Of a DNA stretch of 64,000 bases, positions 17,443 to 26,258 are shown piece by piece; position 1 is the stretch's first letter, and every line of letters begins with the position of its first letter. The DNA comes from Orrella sp037026685 (GTDB taxonomy: Bacteria; Pseudomonadota; Gammaproteobacteria; Burkholderiales; Burkholderiaceae_B). The notes under the pieces are model-generated. The model did no database searches. It was not told the origin of the DNA and saw only the letters and a list, made by a program, of their open reading frames with translations. Location of the stretch: contig NZ_JBANET010000020.1 in NCBI RefSeq assembly GCF_037026685.1, positions 24,363-88,362 of the forward strand, in the 5' to 3' direction. Position numbers and translations under genes: made by a program.

Positions 17443-19662
17443 ATGAGCATGTCTTCCCCCCGCTTTTCCGCGCCGTTCGCGCCGGCGCGCCTGTCGCTGG
17501 CCCTGGCCTTGGCCCTGCCGGCCCTTGCCTGGTCGCAGTCCATGCCGCCCGTGCAGCAGATGCGCGAAGTCGTGGTCACCGCCAGCGGCTTCGAGCAGGA
17601 TCTCAAGCAGGCGCCGGCCAGCATCAGCGTGATCAACCGCCAGCAGCTGCAAGAGCGGCGGGTGACCAGCATCGCCGATGCCCTGAGCGACGTGGAAGGG
17701 GTGGACGTGCGCGGCGGCACGGGCAAGACGGGCGGCCTGAACATCAGCATCCGCGGCCTGCCCAGCGACTACACGCTGATCCTGATCGACGGCCGGCGCC
17801 AGAACGTGGCTGGCGACGTCACGCCCAACGGCTTTGGCGAGACCAGCACCAGCTTCCTGCCGCCGGTCTCGGCCATCGAGCGCATCGAGGTGATCCGCGG
17901 CCCCATGTCCACGCTGTACGGCTCGGACGCCATGGGCGGGGTGGTCAACATCATCACGCGTCCGGTGGCCAACGAGTGGGGCGGATCGGTGACCGTCGAG
18001 CGCGGCATCCCGCAGGACAGCGACTTCAGCGACACCACCAGCACCAATTTCTACCTGAACGGACCCATCAAGCACGACCGCCTGGGCCTGGCGCTGCGCG
18101 GCAGCTACCTCAAGCGCGGCGAATCGAACCTGCACGCCTCGAACGTGGATGGCGTAGAGGTCAGCCGGCGCGGCCCCGCGCCGGTGGAGTCGGACATCTA
18201 CAGCATCGGCGGCAAGCTGACCCTCAAGGCCAATGCCGATCACGACTTCTGGCTGGACCTGGACCGTTCGCGCCAGTGGTACAACAACGACGAAAGCCAG
18301 CTGGGCACGCTGGACGTGCCGGGCGACTACGCCGGTTATGCCGACTACCTGCGCTTTCACCGCGACCAGGTCGCCATCGGCCATGTCAGCCGCTTCTCGT
18401 TCGGCCGGCTCGAATCGAGCCTGATGCACAACACCACCGAGACGCTGGGCCGCACCATTCCCAACATCGCCGACAACTCGCCGCTGCGCCGCCACCTGAC
18501 ACCGGGCGCCGCGCGCAAGCTGGAAACCACCAACCTCGTCTTCGACAGCAAGCTGGTCACGCCCATCGGCGATGCCCACGTGCTGACCAGCGGCGTGCAG
18601 TTCTGGGACGCCCGGATGCGCGATGGCCTGGTGCCGGACAAGTACCGCCAGAAGACCTACTCGATCTTCGCGGAAGACGAATGGATGCTGCGCCAGGACC
18701 TGACCGCCACCCTGGGCCTGCGCTACGACCGGCACGACGCCTTCGGCGGCCATTTCAGCCCGCGCGGCTACCTGGTCTGGAACGCCACCGACAACTGGAC
18801 GGTCAAGGGCGGCGTGAGCCGGGGCTACAAGACCCCGCGCCTGAACCAGCTGCACGACGGCATGAACGGCGTGAGCGGACAGGGCCGCACCTTGAACATC
18901 GGCAATCCCGATCTGAAGCCGGAAACCTCCACCAGCACCGAGCTGGGCCTGCTCTACGACAACCTGGCCGGCTTTACCGCGGGCGCGACGGTGTTCCACA
19001 ACCGCTTCCGCGACAAGATCGCCAGCGGCAACGCGGTGCCCAACTGCGACTTCGCGGCTGAACCCAACCTGCCGGGCTGCGTCTCGATCGGCGCCTTGCC
19101 GACCCAGCGCGAGTTCGGCCAGCAGACCAACCTGGACAGCGCCACCACGCAAGGCGTGGAGCTGTCCACCCGCATTCCGCTGGCCGAGCGCTGGTCGCTG
19201 TCGATGAACTACACCTACACCGACAGCGAGGTCAAGAACGACGGCCAGGCCAACGGCGAGCTGTCGGACACGCCCAAGCACATGGCCAACGCCATGCTGC
19301 GCTGGTCGGTCAACGAGCGCTTCAGCACCTGGCTGCAGGCCGAGTACCGCGGCAAGGCCCGCCGCTTCGAGGGCGATCCGTCCAACCTGACCGGCAACGA
19401 CCGGCTGGCCTACGAGGCGGTGGGCGACCTGCGCAGCTGGGCCATGCTGCACCTGGGAGCCTCGTATCGCCTGACCGACAACGTGACCCTGACCGGCAAC
19501 GTCTACAACCTGCTGGACAAGGACTTCCTGAAGTACCGCTCCTACGTCAACCAGGACGGCGAGACGGTGTACATCAACGAGTACAGCCACTCGGCCCAGT
19601 CCACGCGCGGCACCATCCAGGCCGGGCGGACCTTCTGGCTGTCGGCCACCGTGACGTTCTAG
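17443..19662 (+). CDS. TonB-dependent ferric-siderophore receptor
   Basis: 739 aa outer-membrane receptor. A signal peptide (about residues 1-31) precedes a TonB box-like stretch REVVVTAS, then the plug domain (DALSDVEGVDVRGG, with SIRGLPSDYTLILIDGRR and the RGPMSTLYGSDAMGGVVNIIT hallmark). A 22-strand barrel follows, ending in the aromatic SATVTF. It resembles the CirA/IrgA/FepA branch (catecholate-type ligands) and could be BfrA of Bordetella, which I recall as a Cir/IrgA relative; I cannot confirm the name. The Fur-like box upstream supports iron regulation. No siderophore genes are adjacent. Confidence 0.9.
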   Translation: MSMSSPRFSAPFAPARLSLALALALPALAWSQSMPPVQQMREVVVTASGFEQDLKQAPASISVINRQQLQERRVTSIADALSDVEGVDVRGGTGKTGGLNISIRGLPSDYTLILIDGRRQNVAGDVTPNGFGETSTSFLPPVSAIERIEVIRGPMSTLYGSDAMGGVVNIITRPVANEWGGSVTVERGIPQDSDFSDTTSTNFYLNGPIKHDRLGLALRGSYLKRGESNLHASNVDGVEVSRRGPAPVESDIYSIGGKLTLKANADHDFWLDLDRSRQWYNNDESQLGTLDVPGDYAGYADYLRFHRDQVAIGHVSRFSFGRLESSLMHNTTETLGRTIPNIADNSPLRRHLTPGAARKLETTNLVFDSKLVTPIGDAHVLTSGVQFWDARMRDGLVPDKYRQKTYSIFAEDEWMLRQDLTATLGLRYDRHDAFGGHFSPRGYLVWNATDNWTVKGGVSRGYKTPRLNQLHDGMNGVSGQGRTLNIGNPDLKPETSTSTELGLLYDNLAGFTAGATVFHNRFRDKIASGNAVPNCDFAAEPNLPGCVSIGALPTQREFGQQTNLDSATTQGVELSTRIPLAERWSLSMNYTYTDSEVKNDGQANGELSDTPKHMANAMLRWSVNERFSTWLQAEYRGKARRFEGDPSNLTGNDRLAYEAVGDLRSWAMLHLGASYRLTDNVTLTGNVYNLLDKDFLKYRSYVNQDGETVYINEYSHSAQSTRGTIQAGRTFWLSATVTF

Positions 19663-19677
19663 CAGGGCAGGGCCGCG

Positions 19678-19702
19678 GGCGCCGGCGGCAATCCCCGGCG
19701 CC
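19678..19702 (+). terminator. GC hairpin after the TonB receptor
   Basis: GGCGCCGG (19678-19685) and CCGGCGCC (19695-19702) form an 8-bp stem 15 nt after the receptor stop. No T-run follows, so terminator function is tentative. Confidence 0.35.
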
Positions 19703-19723
19703 TGCGGCTACACTTGCCGCGTC

Positions 19724-20233
19724 ATGGAAGACGTGCTGCTTTCCTTCATCCACGGCCTGCTGGCCACCTTGGCCCTGCCGCAGGTCGGCCTGTCCGCCAT
19801 CTTCGCCATCGCGCTGGTCTCGGCCACCCTGCTGCCGCTGGGCTCCGAGCCGGCGGTGTTCGGCTACATCAAGCTCGCTCCGGACATGTTCTGGGCCGCC
19901 GTGCTGGTGGCCACGGCGGGCAACACGCTGGGCGGGGCGATCAGCTACTGGATGGGCCTGGGGGCCGAAAAGGCCTACGAACGCTGGAAGGCCAAGCACG
20001 GCAAGGAGCGCGCGCCCGGCCGCTGGGATGCCCGGGCGCGCGCCTGGATGAGCCGGCTGGGGCCGCCGGCCCTGCTGTTCTCGTGGCTGCCCGTGGTGGG
20101 CGATCCGCTGTGCGCCGCGGCCGGCTGGCTGCGGCTGCGGTTCTGGCCCTGCCTGGCCTACATGGCGATCGGCAAGTTCGCCCGCTACGTGACCATGACG
20201 TATTTCCTGCTGTGGGCCGCGCAAGGCTGGTAG
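19724..20233 (+). CDS. YqaA/DedA-type small membrane protein
   Basis: 169 aa integral membrane protein with hydrophobic stretches at about residues 18-40, 56-75, 110-130 and 145-165. It fits the YqaA branch of the DedA/SNARE-associated family (PLGSEPAVFGYIK near residue 38; FSWLPVVGDPLCAAAGWLR near 117). Family members are linked to membrane lipid or undecaprenyl-phosphate homeostasis, but YqaA itself has no firm function. It starts 61 nt after the receptor gene and is convergent with the LysR gene downstream. Confidence 0.8.
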   Translation: MEDVLLSFIHGLLATLALPQVGLSAIFAIALVSATLLPLGSEPAVFGYIKLAPDMFWAAVLVATAGNTLGGAISYWMGLGAEKAYERWKAKHGKERAPGRWDARARAWMSRLGPPALLFSWLPVVGDPLCAAAGWLRLRFWPCLAYMAIGKFARYVTMTYFLLWAAQGW

Positions 20234-20252
20234 GCCCCCGGGCAGCCGGGCG

Positions 20253-21245
20253 CTAGGCGCTGCCGCGCGCCCGCGCCTGGGCCGCTTCGGCGGCCTGCGC
20301 GCGCAGGGCCGAATCCTCGGCCGGCGCGGGCTCGGCCGCGTCGCGCTGCTCCGGGTCCAGCGCGCGGATATGGCGCGTCAGCGTGGCAACGAAGGCAGCC
20401 GAGGCCGGCGACAGCGGCCGGCGCGGGTGCGTGACGCTGACCACCTGGCGCGACAGGCGCGGCGAAACGACGGCATGGCTGCGCAGCTGGCCTCTTTCCA
20501 GCCGCCGGCGCACCGCCACGCGCGGCAGCAGCGTGGCGAACTGCGTGCGCTCGACCAGCTTGATGATGCTGACCACCGAGTCGGTCTCGCACCGGGGCGC
20601 CAGGTCCACGTCCTCGGCCTGTGCAAAGCTTTCCAAAATGCCGCGCAGGCCGTGGTGGCGGGTCGGCAGGGCCAGCTCCAGCGTGGGCACCACGCGAAAC
20701 GGCACGCTGGGCGGCAGGGCCTGGCGATGGTGCACGCCGGTCAACAGCAGCAGGTCTTCGTCGGCGATGTGCTCGACGTTCAGGGCCAGCGGGCGGCGCG
20801 GCTTGTTGATGATGGCCGCCTCGATCTGGCCGCCGGCCACCCAGTCGGCCAGCACCGCGCTGTAGCCGTCGGTCACCGTGACGTTGACCTTGGGATGGCG
20901 TTCGGCGAATTCGATCAGCGCATCCGACAGCACGCCCTGCGCGATGGAGGCGATCATGCCCACGCTGACGTGGCCGCCGAGCTCGCCGTCGGTGCGCAGG
21001 ATCTGTTCGCGCGCATGCGCGAAATCGCGCAGGATGGGCAGGAACAGGCGATACATCTGGCGGCCGGCCGAAGTGGGCTGCATGCCCTGCGGGCTGCGGT
21101 CGAACAGCCGCTGTCCGAGCTCGTCCTCGAGCTTGGCGATCTGCATGCTCAGCGCCGGCTGCACGATGTTCAGGCGCTTGGCCGCGCGCGTCACGGTGCC
21201 TTCTTCGTACAGACAGACGAAGTACTGGATCTGCCGGAATTCCAT
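20253..21245 (-). CDS. LysR-type regulator, probable activator of the furan (hmf) operons
   Basis: 330 aa. An N-terminal winged helix (MEFRQIQYFVCLYEEGTVTR, then AKRLNIVQPALSMQIAKLE) and a C-terminal effector-binding domain. The start at 21245 matches LysR N-termini; the frame continues upstream as an unlikely extension. It is divergent from the operon that begins at 21528. A T-N11-A LysR box (21410-21424) lies in the shared 282-bp gap, and the same box recurs at 40167-40181 ahead of the second hmf operon. HmfR of Cupriavidus basilensis fills the same role in its furfural clusters, as far as I recall, so the function is inferred from context and sites. The last about 40 residues are Ala/Glu-rich. 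Confidence 0.85.
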   Translation of the reverse strand: MEFRQIQYFVCLYEEGTVTRAAKRLNIVQPALSMQIAKLEDELGQRLFDRSPQGMQPTSAGRQMYRLFLPILRDFAHAREQILRTDGELGGHVSVGMIASIAQGVLSDALIEFAERHPKVNVTVTDGYSAVLADWVAGGQIEAAIINKPRRPLALNVEHIADEDLLLLTGVHHRQALPPSVPFRVVPTLELALPTRHHGLRGILESFAQAEDVDLAPRCETDSVVSIIKLVERTQFATLLPRVAVRRRLERGQLRSHAVVSPRLSRQVVSVTHPRRPLSPASAAFVATLTRHIRALDPEQRDAAEPAPAEDSALRAQAAEAAQARARGSA

Positions 21246-21409
21246 GCTGGGCTCCTCGTCCACCATATCAGGAATGATGATGGATGTTATCACCGGCCTT
21301 ATCTTCGTTCTATGTCCACGCCGTCCGGCAAGGCAGGCACGCACAGCTAGGGATAAACCCTGATCGCGCGGGCAGCGGCATGCAGGGAAAGGAGTACGGC
21401 CATTTTGAT

Positions 21410-21475
21410 ATCAGAAATCGTGATTGGAACAATAATTAAAGATTAATTGACGTGATATGTGTGCATTCCTACACT
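21410..21475 (+). promoter_or_regulatory. LysR-controlled promoter P1 (first hmf operon)
   Basis: A LysR box ATCAGAAATCGTGAT (21410-21424; T-N11-A, dyad ATCA-N7-TGAT) is followed after 22 bp by -35 TTGACG (21447-21452), a 17-bp spacer and -10 TACACT (21470-21475). With a start near 21482, the box centre is at about -65, the classical LysR position. The spacing and 16 of the 22 intervening bases match the promoter at 40167-40232. Confidence 0.75.
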
Positions 21476-21527
21476 GCCCCTCCATCGACGACAGCGGGCC
21501 ATCCGGACCCGCCGCACAGGAGACGCC

Positions 21528-22739
21528 ATGCCGCAGACGCGCATCCCCACCGCAGCCCAGTGCCCGGCCCCGGCCGGCGCCAGCGGACCGGCGCGCGGCC
21601 TGCGGATCCGCGATGTCCACGCCTGGGCGGTCTCGTTCCCGGTGCCCGCCGAGCACAGCGTGCGGCTGGGCGTGGGCAGGGCGGTCAAGCGCGACGCCGT
21701 GGTGGTGCGGGTGCGCACCGAATGCGGCCTGATCGGCTACGGCGAATCGCATCATTGCCGCGCCCACACCACCGTGGCGCATTTCATCAATACGGCGCTG
21801 GCCGATCTGCTGCGCGGGCGCGATGCCGGGGACACGGCCGGCGCCTGGGAGCACGTCTATGCGCGCCAGCTGGTGGCGATGGGGCTGGGCACGGGCTGCG
21901 TGGTGGCCTACAGCGGCGTGGACATGGCCTTGTGGGACGTGCGCGGCAAGGCGGCCGGGCTGCCGCTGTATCGCCTGCTGGGCGGCGGCGGCAAGCCCGT
22001 GCCGGCCTACGCGGGCGGCGTGGCGCTGGGCTGGCAGGCGCCCGATGCACTGGCCGACGAAGCGTTGCGCCACGTGGCCGCGGGCTATCGGGCGGTCAAG
22101 CTGCGCCTGGGCGACACCCCGGCGCGCGACCTGGCCCGCGTAGCCGCGGTGCGCCGGGCCGTGGGCCAGGACGTCGCCATCCTGGCCGATGCCAACACGG
22201 CCTACAGCCTGCAGGACGCCCGCACCGTCATGCCCGGCCTGGACCAGCTGGACGTGGGCTGGCTGGAAGAGCCCTTTGCCCCCCAGGACACGCGCGCCTA
22301 TGCCACGGCCCGCGCCTACGGCACGGTGCCCTTCGCCGCCGGCGAGAACCACTACACGCGCTTCGAGTTCGCGCGGCTGGTGGATGAAGCGGTGGTGGCC
22401 CATCTGCAGCCGGACCTTTCCAAGGCGGGCGGCATCACCGAGACCTTGCGCATCGCTGCGCTGGGTTCGGCGCGGCGCCTGCCGGTGCACCTGCATACGT
22501 CCATGACCGGCCTGAACATGGCCGCCAGCATCCACGTGCTGTCGGCGTTGGATAACGCCGGCTATTTCGAGGCCGATGTCTCGCGCGGCAACCGCTTTCG
22601 CGACGAGATGGTGTCCGAGCCTTTCCGGCTCGATGAACAAGGGTGCGTGCGGCCCTGCGAGGCGCCGGGCATCGGCGTGCAGGTGGACGAGGCCTTCATC
22701 CAGGCGCATCCGCCCATCGAGGGGCCGGCCTACGTTTAG
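21528..22739 (+). CDS. Mandelate racemase/muconate lactonizing enzyme family protein
   Basis: 403 aa enolase-superfamily enzyme (capping domain, then TIM barrel). Seen are the K-x-R base pair Lys191/Arg193 (VKLRLGD), metal ligands Asp221 (LADANT), Glu247/248 (WLEEP) and Glu273 (GENHY), and the HLHTS loop (His321, His323). Members abstract an alpha-proton from a carboxylate to racemise, dehydrate or cycloisomerise it. The substrate cannot be read from sequence. AGGAG precedes the ATG at 21528. First gene of the LysR-controlled operon, so a 2-hydroxy acid or lactone connected with furan catabolism is a reasonable guess. Confidence 0.85.
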   Translation: MPQTRIPTAAQCPAPAGASGPARGLRIRDVHAWAVSFPVPAEHSVRLGVGRAVKRDAVVVRVRTECGLIGYGESHHCRAHTTVAHFINTALADLLRGRDAGDTAGAWEHVYARQLVAMGLGTGCVVAYSGVDMALWDVRGKAAGLPLYRLLGGGGKPVPAYAGGVALGWQAPDALADEALRHVAAGYRAVKLRLGDTPARDLARVAAVRRAVGQDVAILADANTAYSLQDARTVMPGLDQLDVGWLEEPFAPQDTRAYATARAYGTVPFAAGENHYTRFEFARLVDEAVVAHLQPDLSKAGGITETLRIAALGSARRLPVHLHTSMTGLNMAASIHVLSALDNAGYFEADVSRGNRFRDEMVSEPFRLDEQGCVRPCEAPGIGVQVDEAFIQAHPPIEGPAYV

Positions 22740-22781
22740 CCGGGCCAGGCACACAGAAAAAACAAGGGAGACGACAAGAAC

Positions 22782-23762
22782 ATGAAGCAGATCTTGCGCA
22801 GCGCGGTGTTCGGCCTGGCCATGGCCGCGGCGGCGGCCGCCGGGCCGGCCCAGGCGGCGGACGGCACATACCCGGACAAGCCGATCCGGATCGTCGTGCC
22901 TTATCCAGCGGGGGGATTCAACGATACGCTGGCCCGCGTGGTGGGCAGCAAGCTGCAGCAGGCCTGGGGCCAGCCCGTCATCGTGGACAACAAGCCGGGA
23001 GCCGGCACGCAGATCGGCACGGCCTTCGCCGCCAAGGCGCCGGCCGACGGCGCCACGCTGCTGGTGGTGCAGTTTCCTTTCGCGGCCAACCCGTGGCTGT
23101 ACGCCAAGCTGCCCTACGACACGCGCAAGGATTTTGCGCCCGTGGTGCTGGCCGGCCGCTCGCCCATGCTGCTGGTGGCCCACGAGGGTGCGCCGTACCG
23201 TTCGGTGGCCGACCTGCTGCAGGCCGCGCGCCAGCGGCCCGGCGCGGTCAACTACGGGTCTTCGGGCAGCGGTTCGTCCAACCACCTGGCCATGGCGCTG
23301 TTCGAGGGCATGGCGCAGGTGCAAATGACGCAGGTTCCCTACAAGGGCAGCACGCCGATGCTGACCGACCTGGCCGGCGGGCAGGTGGAAGTGGCTTTCG
23401 ATGCGTTCCCGCATGCGCTGCCCTTCATCCAATCCGGCAAGGTCAGGCCGCTGGCCATCGCCACGGCCGCTCGCTCGCCGCTCATGCCCGAGCTGCCTAC
23501 CGTCGGCCAGGCCGGCGTGCCCGGCTACGAGGTCTCGTCCTGGCATGGATTCGTGGTGCCTGCCGGCACGCCCGCGCCCATCGTGGACAAGCTCAACGCC
23601 GAGATCAACGCCATCCTGCGCATGCCGGACGTGCGCAAGGTCTTCGCCGAGCAAGGCGTGACGCCCGATGGCGGCAGCCCCCAGGACTTTTCCGCCTTCA
23701 TCGACGGCCAGATGGCGCTTTGGCAGAAAGTGGTCCGCGACGCCGGCATTCCCCCGCAATAG
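22782..23762 (+). CDS. Bug-family periplasmic substrate-binding protein (TTT type), copy 1
   Basis: 326 aa with a signal peptide (about residues 1-27, ending AQAADG) and a two-lobed TctC/Bug fold. Family features include YPDKPIRIVVPYPAGGFNDT, the WGQPVIVDNKPGAGT loop and the SSNHLAM segment. Such proteins bind carboxylates with two water molecules and normally feed TctAB permeases, but no TctA or TctB gene is in the window. It is close to the second copy at 25250 (shared GGFNDT, AWGQPVIV and PYKGS stretches) and separated from it by an aldehyde dehydrogenase. Confidence 0.93.
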   Translation: MKQILRSAVFGLAMAAAAAAGPAQAADGTYPDKPIRIVVPYPAGGFNDTLARVVGSKLQQAWGQPVIVDNKPGAGTQIGTAFAAKAPADGATLLVVQFPFAANPWLYAKLPYDTRKDFAPVVLAGRSPMLLVAHEGAPYRSVADLLQAARQRPGAVNYGSSGSGSSNHLAMALFEGMAQVQMTQVPYKGSTPMLTDLAGGQVEVAFDAFPHALPFIQSGKVRPLAIATAARSPLMPELPTVGQAGVPGYEVSSWHGFVVPAGTPAPIVDKLNAEINAILRMPDVRKVFAEQGVTPDGGSPQDFSAFIDGQMALWQKVVRDAGIPPQ

Positions 23763-23769
23763 GATGATC

Positions 23770-25215
23770 ATGTCTTTTTCCCAGCCCGATGCGCTGAACC
23801 TCATCGATGGGCGCTGGCTGTCCGCGGCCGGCGGCGCCACCTCGGAAAGCCTGGATCCGGCCACCGGCCGGCGCCTAGGCGCTTTTGCCGACAGCGGCGC
23901 CGAGGATGCGCTGGCCGCCATCGACGCGGCCCGCCGCGCCTTCGAATCGCCCGGCTGGGCGCAGAACCCGCGGCTGCGCCAAATGGCGCTGCTGCGCTGG
24001 GCCGATGCGCTGCAGTCCCAGGCCGAGGCGCTGGCGCAATTGCTCATGCGCGAGAACGGCAAGGTGCTGGCGCAGGCGCGCGCCGAGATGGCCGGCGCCA
24101 TCTCGGAAATCCGCTACTACGCCGGCCTGGCGCGCCACATTCCCGGATCGGCGCTGGAGGTCGAGCCCGGCGTGTTTTCCACGATGCTCAAGGAGCCGGC
24201 CGGCGTGGCCGGGATCATCGTGCCGTGGAACGCGCCGGTGGTGCTGCTGATCCGCTCGCTGGCGCCCGCATTGGCCGCGGGCTGCACCGCGGTGGTCAAG
24301 CCCGCCCCGCAGACGGCGCTGATCTCGGCCGCCGTGCTGCGCGCCCTGCACGAGGTCCCGGACCTGCCTGCCGGCGTGCTGAACCTGGTGTGCGAGAGCG
24401 GCCATGCGGCGGCCGAGGCGCTGGTCGCCTCGGCCCAGGTCGATGTCATCAGCTTTACCGGCTCGAACGGCACCGGCCAGCGCATCATGGCCGCGGCCGC
24501 GCCCACCATGAAGAAGCTCTCGCTCGAACTGGGCGGCAAGTCCAGCTGCCTGGTGTTCGAGGACGCCGACGTGGACCGGGTGGCGCCATTGCTGGCTGGC
24601 GCGGCCACTGTCATTTCGGGCCAGCAATGCACGGCGGCGCGCCGCGTGCTGGTGCATGCCTCGCGCTACGAGGAGATGAAAGCCGCCTTGGCCGCGGCGA
24701 TGTCGGCGCTGCGCGTGGGCGCGGGCGACGCGCCGGGCGTGCACCTGGGGCCGCTGATCGATGCGCATTCGGCCCGGCAGGTGCAGGCGCGCATCCAGGC
24801 CGCCATGGACGCGGCCGACGAAGTGCTGCTGCGCGGCGGCTGCACGGGCGGCGCTTTCGTGACGCCCACGCTGGTGGCGCACCGCGATACGCATGCGTTC
24901 TTTGTCCAGGAAGAGATCTTCGGCCCGCTCGTCGTGCTGGAGCGATTCGAGGACGAGCGGCAAGCCGTGGCACGCGCCAACCATAGCGAATTCGGCTTGT
25001 CCGCCAGCGTCTGGACCGTTGACGGCGCGCGCGCCTGGCGCATCGCGCGGGCCTTGCGCAATGGCACGGTGTGGATCAACGACCACAACAAGCTGTTCGC
25101 CGAAGCGGAGACGGGCGGCTATCGCAAGAGCGGCATCGGACGCCTGCACGGCTACGACGCGCTGGTCGACTTTACCGAAATCAAGCATATCTACCAGAAC
25201 GCCGGCGTCGTCTGA
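23770..25215 (+). CDS. NAD(P)-dependent aldehyde dehydrogenase, copy 1
   Basis: 481 aa ALDH-superfamily enzyme: Rossmann domain with IVPWNAPVVLL, the glutamate motif LELGGKSS, and the catalytic Cys287 in SGQQCTAAR, ending with the substrate/oligomer region WINDHNK. I took the ATG at 23770 because AGGATG lies just upstream; a second ATG at 23764 is in frame. Between the two Bug genes in the LysR operon it probably oxidises a furfural-type aldehyde to its acid, an inference from context. It is a clear paralogue of the gene at 38618. Confidence 0.92.
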   Translation: MSFSQPDALNLIDGRWLSAAGGATSESLDPATGRRLGAFADSGAEDALAAIDAARRAFESPGWAQNPRLRQMALLRWADALQSQAEALAQLLMRENGKVLAQARAEMAGAISEIRYYAGLARHIPGSALEVEPGVFSTMLKEPAGVAGIIVPWNAPVVLLIRSLAPALAAGCTAVVKPAPQTALISAAVLRALHEVPDLPAGVLNLVCESGHAAAEALVASAQVDVISFTGSNGTGQRIMAAAAPTMKKLSLELGGKSSCLVFEDADVDRVAPLLAGAATVISGQQCTAARRVLVHASRYEEMKAALAAAMSALRVGAGDAPGVHLGPLIDAHSARQVQARIQAAMDAADEVLLRGGCTGGAFVTPTLVAHRDTHAFFVQEEIFGPLVVLERFEDERQAVARANHSEFGLSASVWTVDGARAWRIARALRNGTVWINDHNKLFAEAETGGYRKSGIGRLHGYDALVDFTEIKHIYQNAGVV

Positions 25216-25249
25216 CGCCGTCAATATCCAGTCCCAAGGAGACATAACA

Positions 25250-26233
25250 ATGAAGAAAACCCTGGCCACCGCCATGCTGGCCCTGGCCGGCGCACTGGGC
25301 GCCACCGCAACCGCCGCGGCTTCGCCCGCCGACAACTATCCCGGCAAGAACGTGAGCATCGTGGTGCCCTATACGCCGGGCGGCTTCAACGACACGATGG
25401 CGCGCCTGTTCGCGCGCAAGCTCCAGGACGCCTGGGGCCAGCCGGTGATCGTCGAGAACAAGCCGGGCGCGGGCACGGTCATCGGCACGGAGTTCGGCGC
25501 GCGCGCCGCGCCCGACGGCTACACGCTGACCATCGTGGGCTTTCCGCTGGTCGTGAACCAGTACCTGTACACCAAGGGCCTGCCCTACGACGCGCAGAAG
25601 GATTTCGCGCCCATCATCGTGGGGGCGCAGACTCCCAACCTGCTGGTGGTGCGCGCCGACTCGCCATTCAAGTCGCTCAAGGAGCTGGTCGATCACGCCA
25701 AGGCCGCGCCGGGCCGCCTGAACTACGCCACGGCCGGCACCGGCACGTCCAACCACCTGACCATGGAGTACTTCAAGAGCCAGACCGGGACCGACATGGT
25801 GCAGATTCCCTACAAGGGCAGCGCGCCGATGGTCACCGACCTGCTGGGCGGGCAGGTGGACGTGATGTTCGACAACATGCCGCACGTGCTGCCGCATGTG
25901 CAGGCCGGCAAGATGCGCGCGCTGGCGGTCACCAGCGCGCAGCGCTCGGCGCTGGCGCCCGATATCCCCACCGTGGCCGAGCAAGGCTATCCCGACTTCA
26001 GCGTGGCGGTCTGGTATGGCCTGGCCGCGCCCGCGGGCACGCCGCCGGCCATCGTCGAGAAGATCAACGCCGAGCTGAACAAGGCCTTGCAGGCCGATGA
26101 CGTCAAGCAGGTCTTCGCGCAGCAGGGCGTGGAGGCCGTCGGCGGGTCGGTAGAGGACTTCCAGCGCTTCTTCCAGGCCCAGATGGACAAGTGGTCGGTG
26201 GTGATCAAGGAAAACGGCATCAAGGCCGATTGA
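25250..26233 (+). CDS. Bug-family periplasmic substrate-binding protein (TTT type), copy 2
   Basis: 327 aa. Signal peptide about residues 1-26 (MKKTLATAMLALAGALGA), then the Bug fold beginning YPGKNVSIVVPYTPGGFNDT. Same architecture as copy 1 at 22782, with similar ligand loops (KPGAGTVIG and GTGTSNHL), so the two may bind related furan carboxylates. AAGGAG is 9 nt ahead of the ATG. hmfA follows 25 nt later. Confidence 0.93.
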   Translation: MKKTLATAMLALAGALGATATAAASPADNYPGKNVSIVVPYTPGGFNDTMARLFARKLQDAWGQPVIVENKPGAGTVIGTEFGARAAPDGYTLTIVGFPLVVNQYLYTKGLPYDAQKDFAPIIVGAQTPNLLVVRADSPFKSLKELVDHAKAAPGRLNYATAGTGTSNHLTMEYFKSQTGTDMVQIPYKGSAPMVTDLLGGQVDVMFDNMPHVLPHVQAGKMRALAVTSAQRSALAPDIPTVAEQGYPDFSVAVWYGLAAPAGTPPAIVEKINAELNKALQADDVKQVFAQQGVEAVGGSVEDFQRFFQAQMDKWSVVIKENGIKAD

Positions 26234-26258
26234 GCCGCCGGCCGGCGTCAGGAAGACG

